A stretch of 64,000 bases of DNA. Origin: Consotaella salsifontis. Its GTDB lineage: Bacteria; Pseudomonadota; Alphaproteobacteria; Rhizobiales; Rhizobiaceae. Position numbers and translations under genes: made by a program. The stretch is from NCBI RefSeq assembly GCF_900167365.1, contig NZ_FUXL01000016.1, forward strand, positions 36,671-100,670. Direction: 5' to 3'. Shown here in pieces: positions 52,187 through 61,502 of this stretch (positions are counted from its first letter, which is position 1; every line of letters begins with the position of its first letter). The notes under the pieces are model-generated. The model was not told where the DNA came from, ran no database searches, and saw only the letters and a program-made list of their open reading frames with translations.

Positions 52187-54445
52187 ATGACCAGCGAATC
52201 CTATCCCGCATCGACCGAAGGCCCGTTTCTTATGGAACGGCGCCGCTTCATGTTCGTGCCGGGAATTGTCACCGTGGCCGGCGCGCTGATCACCGGCGCC
52301 GTGTCCTTCGTCGTCCTGATGGGGCTGACGCCAATCGCGCCGACCGATCGCGTGGTGCAGATCGCCACGGTCGTCAACGGTGCCTTCGTTCTGGCTCTTT
52401 GCGTTCTCATCGGGCGCGAAGTGCTGCGCATGGCCCATGCGCGGGCGCGCGGCAAGGCAGCCTCCCGGCTGCACGTTCGCATTGTCGTTCTCTTTTCGAT
52501 CGTCGCCGCGCTCCCGGCCGTGCTGGTGGCCATTGTCGCGGGCATTACCCTCGACCTCGGTCTCGACCGCTGGTTCGAGATCCGCACGAAGGCCATCGTC
52601 GCATCGGGCATCAGCGTCGCACGAGCCTATGTCAACGAGAACTCGCGCAACCTCCAGGGAACGACGCTCTCCATGGCCGTCGATCTCGATTCCCAGCGCC
52701 GGCTTTTCGAACTCGACCGTACTGGATTTCAGGAGTTGATGACCGAGCAGGCGAGGGGGCGCTCTCTCCTCGGTGCGCAGCTTCTTCATCTCGACGGAAC
52801 GCCCTTCCTGAAGGCCGACGTCCCGGTAGACAAACCGCTACCGCTGCCACCCGAGGACGCTCTCCAGCAGGCGCGCGAAAACAACTTCGTGCTCATCCCG
52901 CCGGGCGTGACCAATCTCGTCGGGGCCATCGTTAAACTGCGACAGATCGACAATACGCTTCTCTACACCGTACGGGCGGTGGACCCCGAGGTGATCGCAG
53001 CCCTGCGCGCCATGGAGGAGCGCTCTGCCGAATACAACAGCCTGCAGAACAACCGCTTCAACCTGCAGGTCGCCTTCGCCCTTCTCTACCTCGGCATCGC
53101 GCTCATCGTGCTCCTCTCGGCGATCTGGACCGGCATTGGCGTGGCCGACCGGCTGGTGCGGCCGATCCGGCTGCTGATATCGGCGGCGGACGAGGTCAGC
53201 GAGGGTAATCTTGCTGTCTCGGTGCCCGTGCGAGCCTCGGATGGTGACGTCGGATCGCTGTCCAATACCTTCAACAACATGATCCTGCAGTTGAGGAGCC
53301 AGCGCGACGAACTGATCCATGCGAAGGATGTCATCGACGAGCGACGCCGCTTTACCGAAGCCGTTCTTTCTGGCGTCACGGTGGGTGTGGTCGGCGTACA
53401 GGCCGATGGCGTCGTCACCATGGTGAACCCTTCCGCGGAGCGCATCCTCGGCATCGATGCGGACGAGGTGGTCAGTCATCGCCTCGCCGAACGCTTTCCG
53501 ATCATCGCAGGCATCCACGCTGCCGCAGCGACTTCCAAAAAGCCGGAGTTTCAGGACCAGGTGAAGGTGCGGGTCGCCGAGCGCGAACGAGTGATGGCCA
53601 TTCGCGTGACGTCGGTCGACACCGAAGCAGGATCGCGGTCCAGTGTCATCACGATCGACGACATCACCGATCTCATGGAGGCGCAGCGCTCCTCGGCCTG
53701 GGCGGACGTGGCCCGGCGTATTGCTCACGAAATCAAGAATCCCTTAACGCCGATTCAACTTTCCGCCGAGCGAATCCGCCGCCGTTACGGCAAGGGCATC
53801 GACGTGAATGACCGGGAGGTGTTCGACCGCTGTATCGAGACGATCACCCGCCAGGTCTCGGACATCGGCCGTATGGTCGACGAGTTCTCGACTTTCGCGC
53901 GAATGCCCAAACCGAAAATGGAACCGAAGGACCTACGAGAGGCGTTGCGAGAGGCTGTTTTCATGCGCGAAATGGGAGACCATGGCATCGAGTTTTCCTT
54001 CGACTATGGTGGAGAACCGCTGCTTGGTCTGTTCGACATCCGCCTTCTTTCCCAAGCGTTCGGCAACGTGGTCAAGAATGCCGTCGAGTCTGTCGAACAT
54101 GTCCACGAAGGCGGGGGCGGGCGGATTTCCGTCACCGCAACGTCGGTGGACGGTCAATATCTGATTGACGTGCTCGACAATGGGCGCGGTTTTCCGCAAG
54201 AGGGTCGCGAACGGCTTCTGGAGCCCTATATGACGACACGCGAGAAGGGCACGGGACTCGGCCTCGCTATCGTTCGCAAGATTATCGAAGATCACGGCGG
54301 CACAATAAAGCTGGACGATCGACCGGACGGCGAGAGCGGAGCATTGGTCCGCATCGCGCTTCCGGGAACCGGATCAAGGCCAGGCAACGATGCGCTGCCG
54401 GAAAGAGACCTGATGGAAAAGGGGGGTGAGAGCGATGGCGTCTGA
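52187..54445 (+). CDS. ntrY: Membrane sensor kinase NtrY
   Basis: 752 aa from ATG 52187; a TTG 51 nt upstream is possible but would cover the inverted repeats. Membrane helices at the N terminus and near 290-315 enclose a periplasmic/CACHE-like region. HAMP (RLVRPIRLLISAADEVSEGNLAVSVPV) and PAS (FTEAVLSGVTVGVVGVQADGVVTMVNPSAERIL) domains follow. Phospho-acceptor His514 is in RRIAHEIKNPLTPIQLSAERI. ATPase boxes: NVVKNAVESV, VLDNGRGFP, GTGLGLAIVRKI. In Brucella the family senses redox state. Partner of NtrX, overlapping by 11 nt. Confidence 0.95.
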   Translation: MTSESYPASTEGPFLMERRRFMFVPGIVTVAGALITGAVSFVVLMGLTPIAPTDRVVQIATVVNGAFVLALCVLIGREVLRMAHARARGKAASRLHVRIVVLFSIVAALPAVLVAIVAGITLDLGLDRWFEIRTKAIVASGISVARAYVNENSRNLQGTTLSMAVDLDSQRRLFELDRTGFQELMTEQARGRSLLGAQLLHLDGTPFLKADVPVDKPLPLPPEDALQQARENNFVLIPPGVTNLVGAIVKLRQIDNTLLYTVRAVDPEVIAALRAMEERSAEYNSLQNNRFNLQVAFALLYLGIALIVLLSAIWTGIGVADRLVRPIRLLISAADEVSEGNLAVSVPVRASDGDVGSLSNTFNNMILQLRSQRDELIHAKDVIDERRRFTEAVLSGVTVGVVGVQADGVVTMVNPSAERILGIDADEVVSHRLAERFPIIAGIHAAAATSKKPEFQDQVKVRVAERERVMAIRVTSVDTEAGSRSSVITIDDITDLMEAQRSSAWADVARRIAHEIKNPLTPIQLSAERIRRRYGKGIDVNDREVFDRCIETITRQVSDIGRMVDEFSTFARMPKPKMEPKDLREALREAVFMREMGDHGIEFSFDYGGEPLLGLFDIRLLSQAFGNVVKNAVESVEHVHEGGGGRISVTATSVDGQYLIDVLDNGRGFPQEGRERLLEPYMTTREKGTGLGLAIVRKIIEDHGGTIKLDDRPDGESGALVRIALPGTGSRPGNDALPERDLMEKGGESDGV

Positions 54446-55796
54446 CATCCTCATCGTCGATGACGAGGCAGATATCCGCGAATTGGTCGCGGGAATTCTG
54501 GAGGACGAGGGGCACGAGGCTCGCACCGCCTCGGACTCGGATGCGGCACTACAGTCGATCGCCGATCGCGTGCCGCGCCTGGTCTTTCTCGACATCTGGC
54601 TGCAAGGCAGCAAACTCGATGGGCTCGATCTTCTCGATACCATCAAGGCCCAGCATCCCGACGTGCCCGTCGTGATGATCTCGGGCCACGGCAATATCGA
54701 GACGGCGGTATCGGCAATCCGCCGCGGTGCCTATGATTACATCGAGAAGCCCTTCAAGGCCGACCGACTGATTCTCATCGCCGAGCGCGCGCTGGAAACC
54801 TCAAAGCTCAAGCGCGAGGTCTCGGAGCTGCGTCGCCGCTCATCCGACTTCCCGGAGCTGATCGGCAAGTCGCAGCCGATGAACCAGCTTCGCAACACCA
54901 TCGAACGTGTCGCTCCGACCAACAGCCGCGTCATGATCCTTGGGCCATCAGGCTCAGGCAAGGAGATGGTGGCGCGAGCAATCCACGCCCATTCGCCGCG
55001 GTCCAGTGGTCCTTTCATCGCTCTCAACGCCGCAGCGATCACGCCCGACCGGATGGAAATCGAGCTTTTCGGCACCGACGCGCCTCCGGGCGTGGAGCGC
55101 AAGGTCGGCGCGCTGGAGGAAGCCCATGGCGGCGTTCTTTATCTCGACGAAATCGCCGACATGCCGCGCGAAACGCAGAACAAGATTCTGCGCGTCCTGA
55201 CCGAGCAGACGTTCGAGCGTGTCGGTGGCACCAAGAAAGTGAAAGTTGATGTCCGCATCATCTCTTCGACGGCGCAGAACCTCGAGTCGATGATCGCCGA
55301 CGGGCTTTTCCGCGAGGATCTCTTTCATCGTCTGGCGGTCGTGCCCATCTCTGTCCCGCCGCTCTCCGAGAGGCGGTCCGATGTGCCGCTGCTGATCGAA
55401 GCCTTCATGAAGCAGCTCGGAGAACAGACCGGAATCAAGCCGCGTGAGATCAGCCCCGAAGCGATGGCCATTCTTCAGTCCAGCGATTGGCCCGGCAACA
55501 TTCGCCAGTTGCGCAACAACGTCGAGCGCTTGATGATTCTTGCGCGCGGCGATCCGAATTCGGTGATCACCGCTGATATGCTGCCAAATGAGGTGGGCGA
55601 GATGCTGCCGCGCACACCTAGCCAGGCAAATGGCGAGATTCTGGCGTTGCCGCTGCGCGATGCGCGCGAGGTGTTCGAGAAGGAATATCTCATGGCGCAG
55701 ATCAACCGCTTTGGCGGCAACATCTCGCGGACGGCCGAATTCGTCGGCATGGAGCGTTCGGCGCTTCACCGCAAACTGAAGTCTCTGGGGCTGTAA
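54435..55796 (+). CDS. ntrX: Response regulator NtrX, without GAFTGA loop
   Basis: 453 aa from ATG 54435 (a GTG at 54426 is possible). Receiver with Asp53 (VFLDIWLQGSKLDGLDLL), AAA+ domain with Walker A GPSGSGKE (170-177) and Walker B LYLDEIADMP, and a Fis-type C terminus (GGNISRTAEFVGMERSALHRKLKSLGL). Where NtrC has [13 protein letters not shown], this has ELFGTDAPPGVERKVGALEEA (about 210-230). The sigma-54 contact loop is lost, so it probably does not activate sigma-54 promoters; this is a known trait of NtrX. Paired with NtrY. Confidence 0.96.
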   Translation: MASDILIVDDEADIRELVAGILEDEGHEARTASDSDAALQSIADRVPRLVFLDIWLQGSKLDGLDLLDTIKAQHPDVPVVMISGHGNIETAVSAIRRGAYDYIEKPFKADRLILIAERALETSKLKREVSELRRRSSDFPELIGKSQPMNQLRNTIERVAPTNSRVMILGPSGSGKEMVARAIHAHSPRSSGPFIALNAAAITPDRMEIELFGTDAPPGVERKVGALEEAHGGVLYLDEIADMPRETQNKILRVLTEQTFERVGGTKKVKVDVRIISSTAQNLESMIADGLFREDLFHRLAVVPISVPPLSERRSDVPLLIEAFMKQLGEQTGIKPREISPEAMAILQSSDWPGNIRQLRNNVERLMILARGDPNSVITADMLPNEVGEMLPRTPSQANGEILALPLRDAREVFEKEYLMAQINRFGGNISRTAEFVGMERSALHRKLKSLGL

Positions 55797-56060
55797 GGGA
55801 AGAGGATCAACTGGTCGCGGCGACTCTTGCCGTTTAGGTGAGGGCTGGCGCGAGTGCGGCACCTTGCGCTAGAGGACGACCGAGGGGGCAATAGCGCCTC
55901 GAGATGGGCATGGCCCAAAGGAACAGCTGGAGCGAGTGCGCATCGAGGCAAGCGCATGTCGCCCAATTGGCAAGCGGTGGCCGATCGCGGCAACATGGAG
56001 AGAGCATTCTTGAAACGATCCGCCATGCCAAGCGTGACGCTTTTCGCGAGGTCCTGATCT

Positions 56061-57437
56061 ATGCGCGTCATCATTTGTGGCGCCGGGCAAGTGGGCTACG
56101 GCATTGCCGAGCGCCTGTCATCGGAGAAGAACGACGTGGCGGTGATCGACACGTCGCAGACCCTCGTGCAGGTGATCCGCGATAATCTGGACGTGCGCGG
56201 CTTTGTCGGCCACGGCGCCCATCCGGACGTGCTCGCCGAGGCGGGCGCCGAGCAGGCGGATATGATCATCGCCGTGACCCTCCATGACGAGGTGAACATG
56301 GTGGCGTGCCAGGTGGCGCACTCGCTCTTCAACGTGCCGACCAAGATCGCCCGTGTGCGCTCTCAGTCCTATCTTCAGTCTCACTGGCAGGACCTCTTCT
56401 CAAGCGAGCACATGCCGATCGACGTCATTATTTCGCCGGAGCTGGAAGTTGGCGAGATGGTGCTCCGGCGTATCGCGCTGCCGGGCGCGATGGACGCGGT
56501 GCGCTTCGCGGACGGGGCGATCATCATGGTGGCGATCGATTGCCGAGAAGACTGCCCGGTCATTGAGACCCCGCTGTCGCAGCTGACCGAGCTCTTTCCG
56601 AACCTCGGCGCGACGGTCGTCGGTATTCTGCGCAACGATCGCCTGTTCGTCCCATCCTCGTCGGATCAAATGGCCGTCGGCGACATGGCCTATGTCGTCG
56701 CGGAGAAGAACCAGGTGAAGCGCACGCTCGCGCTCTTCGGCCATGAAGAACCGGATGCCCGGCGAATCGTCATCGCGGGCGGCGGCAACATCGGTCTCTA
56801 CGTCGCCCAGCAGATGGAGCGGCGAAACATCTCGGCGAAGGTCAGGATCATCGAGGCGAACCGCGAGCGGGCGGTGGATATCGCGGACCGGCTCAACCGG
56901 ACCATCGTGCTCCACGGGAGCGCGTTGGACCAGACGATCCTGACGGAAGCGGATATCCGCCAGGCAGACCTGCTCGTTGCCTTGACCAATGACGACCAGG
57001 TGAACATCCTGTCCAGCGTCATGGGAAAGCGGCTGGGCTGTCGGTCGAACCTGACGCTTATCAACAACCCGACCTATCAGTCGTTTACTCGTACGTTGGG
57101 GATCGACGCATTCGTCAATCCGCGCACTGTGACGATCTCGCGTGTTCTCCAGCACGTGCGGCGCGGGCGCATCCGGGCGGTTCATTCGATCCATGACGGT
57201 GCGGCAGAAATCATCGAGGCGGAAGCACTTGAGACATCGCCGCTGGTTGGCCAGCCTCTGCGCGATCTCGACCTGCCGGACGATCTGCGAATCGGCGCCA
57301 TCTACCGTGGCGGCGCCTATGTTAAACCGGATGGCCAGACGCGAATTCGCGCCAAGGATCGTGTCGTCATCTTTGCGGCAGCAGGGGCTGTGCGGCAGGT
57401 GGAACAGATGTTTCGCGTCAGTCTCGAATTTTTCTGA
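56061..57437 (+). CDS. trkA: Trk potassium-uptake regulatory protein TrkA
   Basis: 458 aa peripheral membrane protein that gates Trk-type K+ channels by binding NAD(H). Two RCK_N-RCK_C tandems: the first begins MRVIICGAGQVGYGIAERLSSEKNDVAVID, the second RRIVIAGGGNIGLYVAQQMERRNISAKVRIIE near 230. The ntrYX-trkA-hfq order is typical of rhizobia. The 264-bp gap after ntrX contains no gene I can support. A weak CGGCTG-N10-CAGCCG hairpin follows the stop (57443-57464). Confidence 0.96.
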   Translation: MRVIICGAGQVGYGIAERLSSEKNDVAVIDTSQTLVQVIRDNLDVRGFVGHGAHPDVLAEAGAEQADMIIAVTLHDEVNMVACQVAHSLFNVPTKIARVRSQSYLQSHWQDLFSSEHMPIDVIISPELEVGEMVLRRIALPGAMDAVRFADGAIIMVAIDCREDCPVIETPLSQLTELFPNLGATVVGILRNDRLFVPSSSDQMAVGDMAYVVAEKNQVKRTLALFGHEEPDARRIVIAGGGNIGLYVAQQMERRNISAKVRIIEANRERAVDIADRLNRTIVLHGSALDQTILTEADIRQADLLVALTNDDQVNILSSVMGKRLGCRSNLTLINNPTYQSFTRTLGIDAFVNPRTVTISRVLQHVRRGRIRAVHSIHDGAAEIIEAEALETSPLVGQPLRDLDLPDDLRIGAIYRGGAYVKPDGQTRIRAKDRVVIFAAAGAVRQVEQMFRVSLEFF

Positions 57438-57476
57438 GGTATCGGCTGCCGTGGCACTCAGCCGCAGTAGGCCTTT

Positions 57477-57513
57477 CCCCTTGCGAAACTCGCATAATCG
57501 CCGCGAGAAGGGG
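57477..57513 (+). other. Structured element in the trkA-hfq gap
   Basis: CCCCTT-(GCGAAA bulge)-CTCGC-N9-GCGAG-AAGGGG forms an 11-bp two-part hairpin. It is followed later by CCCTGA-ATGG-TCAGGG (57664-57679). The 282-bp gap has no gene; it should hold the hfq promoter, for which TAAAAT (57699-57704) is a possible but poor -10. The element may end trkA transcription or be part of a hfq leader or small RNA. Confidence 0.4.
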
Positions 57514-57719
57514 CGTTCGCTGCGGAAAATCGTTGACGCAAAGACATCAATGTCGGCGGCAATGAATATTCCCTTGCTCTCATGGTCCATGCGAGTGCAA
57601 TCTCCGGCTGGTATCCGGTGAGGCAATCGACTTTCTCGGTGCCGGATGCGACACGCGGGGCATCCCTGAATGGTCAGGGCGTGGCTCCGCCAATAGGATA
57701 AAATCAGGACTAGCGTGCT

Positions 57720-57965
57720 ATGGCCGATCGCTTGCAAAACCTTCAGGATCTCTTCCTCAACACGGTCAGAAAGCAAAAGATCTCGCTCACGATCTTTCTC
57801 GTGAACGGCGTGAAGCTGACGGGTGTGGTGACATCATTCGATAATTTCTGCGTGCTGCTCCGTCGAGACGGCAACTCCCAACTGGTCTACAAGCATGCCA
57901 TCTCGACCATCATGCCGTCGCAGCCGGTGAACATGTACGAAGGCGAAGACGACAGGAAAGCCTGA
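57720..57965 (+). CDS. hfq: RNA chaperone Hfq
   Basis: 81 aa Sm-like hexameric RNA-binding protein that pairs small RNAs with mRNAs. Sm1 motif [44 protein letters not shown] and Sm2 with [14 protein letters not shown], both intact. The short C-terminal tail is normal for alphaproteobacteria. It is directly followed by hflX, whose TTG begins at the next base after the hfq stop. Confidence 0.98.
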   Translation: MADRLQNLQDLFLNTVRKQKISLTIFLVNGVKLTGVVTSFDNFCVLLRRDGNSQLVYKHAISTIMPSQPVNMYEGEDDRKA

Positions 57966-59351
57966 TTGGAAGAAAGCAATTCGACGGGGCCCAGAGGGCC
58001 CATTGAACACCGCCAGGCGCCGACGCGGGCAGGTGTATTCGTTCCCATTTTGCGTCAGGGACCGGCGACCGATGACGCGGGAGGCGTGGCGGAGTTTTCG
58101 CCGCGCGGCGAGGAGCAACGTCTTACCGAGGCATTGGGACTCGCAGCGGCGATCGATCTCGACATCGTCATTTCCGGTATTATTCCGGTCGGAAAGCCGC
58201 GTTCGGCGACGCTGATCGGTACGGGAAAGGTGGAGGAACTGAAGGAGGCGGTGGAGGCCGAGGAAGTAGACCTCGTCATCTTCGATCACCCTTTGACGCC
58301 GGTCCAGCAGCGTAATCTCGAGAAGGAGCTTGGCGCCAAGGTGCTCGACCGCACCGGGCTAATTCTTGAGATATTCGGGCGGCGCGCTCGCACCAAGGAG
58401 GGGCGCCTCCAGGTGGAACTGGCTCATCTCAACTATCAAAGGGGCCGGCTCGTTCGAAGCTGGACCCACCTCGAACGTCAGCGCGGCGGCGGCAGCTTCC
58501 TTGGCGGTCCTGGCGAAACCCAGATCGAAGCCGACCGGCGCCAGCTTCAGGATCGGATCAAGCGGATCGAGAAGGACCTGGAACAGGTTCGTCGCACCCG
58601 TACGCTCCATCGTGCCAAGCGCAAGAAGGTGCCGCAGCCGGTCGTGGCGCTAGTCGGCTACACCAACGCCGGCAAGTCGACCCTCTTCAACGCGCTGACC
58701 GGTGCGGATGTCTTCGCCAAGAATCTCCTGTTCGCGACGCTCGACCCCACCTTGCGGCGCGTGGCGCTGCCGCACGGCACGGAAATCATCCTTTCCGACA
58801 CGGTCGGTTTCATTTCCGATCTGCCGACCCATCTTGTCGCCGCATTCCGCGCAACGCTGGAAGAGGTGATCGAGGCCGATCTCATCCTCCACGTGCGCGA
58901 CATGTCCGACGCGGACGCGCTGGCCCAGGCGGAGGATGTTCGGAAGATTCTTGCCGATCTTGAGATCGATGCGGCTGACGCGCGCCGGGTCATCGAGATC
59001 TGGAACAAGGTCGATCGGCTCGACGAGGCGGGAAGGGCGCATCTGGAGACGGCGGCCGACGCCCGTTCCGACCGTGCGCGGGTTCATCTCGTCTCGGCCG
59101 TGACAGGCGAAGGCGTACCCGAACTGCTCGCCGACATCGAGCAACGCATCGCGGGAACGCTTGCCCATGTGACGCTCGAGCTATCGCCGGAAAGCCTGCC
59201 GTTGGTGTCTTGGATGTACGAGCACGCCAATGTCGAAACGCGCAAGGACGGTGAGGACGGCGGGGTGACCCTGACGGCCGAGATCACCGTCCAGTCGCTG
59301 GCGGAATTGCGCGAGGTAGCCCGCCGCTACGCTGGGGTGAGGCTTCAATAG
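57966..59351 (+). CDS. hflX: GTPase HflX
   Basis: 461 aa from TTG 57966, with AGGAAAG at the end of hfq; the first ~20 residues are uncertain. A ribosome-associated GTPase that splits stalled 70S ribosomes. The HflX N-terminal domain holds LIGTGKVEELKEAVEAEEVDLVIFDHPLTPVQQRNLEKELGAKVLDRTGLILEIF; the glycine-rich hinge ERQRGGGSFLGGPGETQIE follows. G motifs: GYTNAGKST (about 230), DTVGFISDLP, NKVD, and SAVTGEG. hfq-hflX pairing is widespread. Confidence 0.96.
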   Translation: MEESNSTGPRGPIEHRQAPTRAGVFVPILRQGPATDDAGGVAEFSPRGEEQRLTEALGLAAAIDLDIVISGIIPVGKPRSATLIGTGKVEELKEAVEAEEVDLVIFDHPLTPVQQRNLEKELGAKVLDRTGLILEIFGRRARTKEGRLQVELAHLNYQRGRLVRSWTHLERQRGGGSFLGGPGETQIEADRRQLQDRIKRIEKDLEQVRRTRTLHRAKRKKVPQPVVALVGYTNAGKSTLFNALTGADVFAKNLLFATLDPTLRRVALPHGTEIILSDTVGFISDLPTHLVAAFRATLEEVIEADLILHVRDMSDADALAQAEDVRKILADLEIDAADARRVIEIWNKVDRLDEAGRAHLETAADARSDRARVHLVSAVTGEGVPELLADIEQRIAGTLAHVTLELSPESLPLVSWMYEHANVETRKDGEDGGVTLTAEITVQSLAELREVARRYAGVRLQ

Positions 59352-59387
59352 CCGAGACTGTCCAGTTCAAACGGAAGCCAGGGAGGC

Positions 59388-60236
59388 TCAACCTCTCTTG
59401 GCTTTCTTCGCCTCCTGCCAAAGAGCCTCCATCTCGTCGAGGGATGCCTCATCGAGAGAGCGGCCAGCGGCCGTCAGGCTTCTCTCGATGTGACCGAAGC
59501 GATCACGGAACTTGCGGACACAGCGGCGAAGCGCCTTTTCCGGGTCGACCCTGTGATGGCGTGACAGATTGACCAGGCTGAAGATCAGATCTCCCATCTC
59601 ATCCTCGACGCGGTCGCGATCGCCGCCCTTGGCCGCCTGAGAAAATTCCTCCATCTCTTCGTCCAGCTTGTCCAGGATCGGCGCTGCTTCCTTCCAGTCA
59701 AAGCCGACGGTCGCCGCCTTCTCCTGGATCTTCAGCGCCAGCGTGAGGGCGGGGAGGGCGGGCGGGACTGTGTCGAGCAAGGAGGGACCATCGTCGACCT
59801 CAGACGAGCTGCTGCCTTCCGCAGCAAGACGCGCAGCGCGCAACGCCACCTTTTCCGCCCGTTCCTCCGCCTTGATCCTCGCCCACTGCTCCTGCGCGAG
59901 ATCAGGGCTTCTGGCGTCGACATCACCGAAGACATGGGGATGGCGCCGGATCATTTTTTTGGTGACGGCTTCAACGACATCGCCGAACGCAAACAGACCG
60001 GCTTCTTCCGCCATCCGCGCATGATAGACGACCTGGAGCAGAAGATCGCCGAGTTCCTCGCGCAGATCCTCGGGGCTGCCTCGCTCAATGGCGTCGGCAA
60101 CCTCATAGGCTTCCTCTATGGTAAAAGGCGCTATGGTCTCGAATGTCTGGACCACATCCCATGGGCAGCCGCCGGACGGATTGCGCAACGCCACCATGAT
60201 CTCGATCAGACGACTGATGTCTCGGGACGGCTGCAT
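59388..60236 (-). CDS. mazG: Nucleoside triphosphate pyrophosphohydrolase MazG
   Basis: 282 aa. House-cleaning (d)NTP pyrophosphatase. Two MazG repeats: the first with CPWDVVQTFETIAPFTIEEAYEVADAIERG and the EELGDLLLQVVYHARMAEE metal motif (EExxE…D), the second with GFDWKEAAPILDKLDEEMEEFSQAA and EDEMGDLIFSLVNLSRHH. A 30-residue insertion (about 125-155) separates them. It is convergent with hflX at 37 bp. Confidence 0.97.
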   Translation of the reverse strand: MQPSRDISRLIEIMVALRNPSGGCPWDVVQTFETIAPFTIEEAYEVADAIERGSPEDLREELGDLLLQVVYHARMAEEAGLFAFGDVVEAVTKKMIRRHPHVFGDVDARSPDLAQEQWARIKAEERAEKVALRAARLAAEGSSSSEVDDGPSLLDTVPPALPALTLALKIQEKAATVGFDWKEAAPILDKLDEEMEEFSQAAKGGDRDRVEDEMGDLIFSLVNLSRHHRVDPEKALRRCVRKFRDRFGHIERSLTAAGRSLDEASLDEMEALWQEAKKAKRG

Positions 60237-60262
60237 GAGTGGCGACTCCTAAATGACGCGGT

Positions 60263-60280
60263 CTCTTGGTGACCCAAGAG
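60263..60280. terminator. Hairpin between ugpC-type gene and mazG
   Basis: CTCTTGG-TGAC-CCAAGAG, 7-bp arms, in the 93-bp gap between the ABC ATPase stop and the mazG start. No T-tract; it could be a weak terminator or an operator for mazG. Confidence 0.3.
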
Positions 60281-60329
60281 GCGGCGCGTCGCAAGGGGTG
60301 CGCTGATCGATGATCATGGGACCAGCCTC

Positions 60330-61382
60330 CTAAAGGCGGGCGCCAGTCTCGGCATCGAAATAGTAGGTCGGACCGCTGCCTAGGCTCAGCCGCAGATGCT
60401 CGCCTTCACGAATATTCAGGCGCTCGCGGAAGACGCAGGTAATCTCCGAGCCGGCACAATCGGCGGAGACGAAGAGTTCCGATCCGGTCGGCTCAACCAC
60501 CTTCACCAGTGCCTCGATCCCATCGTCGGCCAGCGCCATGTGTTCCGGCCGCTTGCCTACCAGGATCTCTCGGCCTTCGGTCAGGCCCGCGGGCAGAGGC
60601 AGGCCGGAAGGCGCGCCATTGGCCAGAAGCAGCTGATCACCGCGGCTCCGGGCCTTGAGCAGGTTCATGGACGGTGAGCCGATGAACTGGGCGACGAAGC
60701 GATTCGCCGGGCTGTCATAAAGAGCGAGAGGCGCGCCGACCTGCTCCACGTGGCCGTTTTGAAGCACGACGATTTTGTCGGCCATGGTCATCGCCTCGAC
60801 CTGATCATGGGTGACGTAGATGATAGTCGAGCCGAGGCGCCTGTGCAGCGCCTTGATCTCCGCCCGCATTGCGACACGCAGCTTGGCGTCGAGATTGCTG
60901 AGCGGTTCGTCAAACAGGAAGACCTGCGGGTTGCGTACCATCGAGCGGCCCATCGCCACGCGCTGGCGCTGGCCGCCGGACAGTTGCCGCGGGTATCGGT
61001 CGAGAAGCGGCGTCAGCCCCAGTATGTCCGCCGCGTCGGCGACCTTGCGCCGCTTCTCTTCCGCTGAAGCCTTCGCCAGCGTCAGCGAAAACGCCATGTT
61101 CTCAGCGACCGTCATATGCGGGTAAAGCGCGTAGTTCTGAAACACCATCGAGATATCACGAGCCTTCGGCGGCAGGTCGTTGACCACCCTGTCGCCGATC
61201 GAAATCGTCCCGCCGGTGATGTCCTCGAGGCCGGCGATCATGCGCAACAGCGTGGACTTGCCGCAGCCCGAAGGTCCAACCAGGACGACGAATTCGCCAT
61301 CCTCAATGGGTATGGAGACATCGTCCATCACGGTGACGCGGCCATAGTTCTTTTTCACGTTTTTGATTGAGACCGGGGCCAT
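60330..61382 (-). CDS. Sugar ABC transporter ATP-binding protein (UgpC/MsmX type)
   Basis: 350 aa. CUT1-type ATPase that powers carbohydrate or glycerol-3-phosphate uptake. Walker [10 protein letters not shown] (about 36-44), Q-loop [12 protein letters not shown], signature [14 protein letters not shown], Walker [13 protein letters not shown] and switch His [14 protein letters not shown] domain from about 240. No permease or binding-protein gene is adjacent, so its partners are beyond the insertion sequence or elsewhere. It lies 120 bp after the broken ADP-ribosylglycohydrolase gene, which suggests one former operon. Confidence 0.93.
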   Translation of the reverse strand: MAPVSIKNVKKNYGRVTVMDDVSIPIEDGEFVVLVGPSGCGKSTLLRMIAGLEDITGGTISIGDRVVNDLPPKARDISMVFQNYALYPHMTVAENMAFSLTLAKASAEEKRRKVADAADILGLTPLLDRYPRQLSGGQRQRVAMGRSMVRNPQVFLFDEPLSNLDAKLRVAMRAEIKALHRRLGSTIIYVTHDQVEAMTMADKIVVLQNGHVEQVGAPLALYDSPANRFVAQFIGSPSMNLLKARSRGDQLLLANGAPSGLPLPAGLTEGREILVGKRPEHMALADDGIEALVKVVEPTGSELFVSADCAGSEITCVFRERLNIREGEHLRLSLGSGPTYYFDAETGARL

Positions 61383-61502
61383 ATCTGCCTCCCGTTGGCG
61401 CAGGCGCGGCCGGCACGAGCCACCACCGAACCTGCAATGGACGATGAATGCGATTGGCGGCAAACCGCAGCGCGGTCGCCGCCTGCAAGACTGCCCGTCG
61501 CC

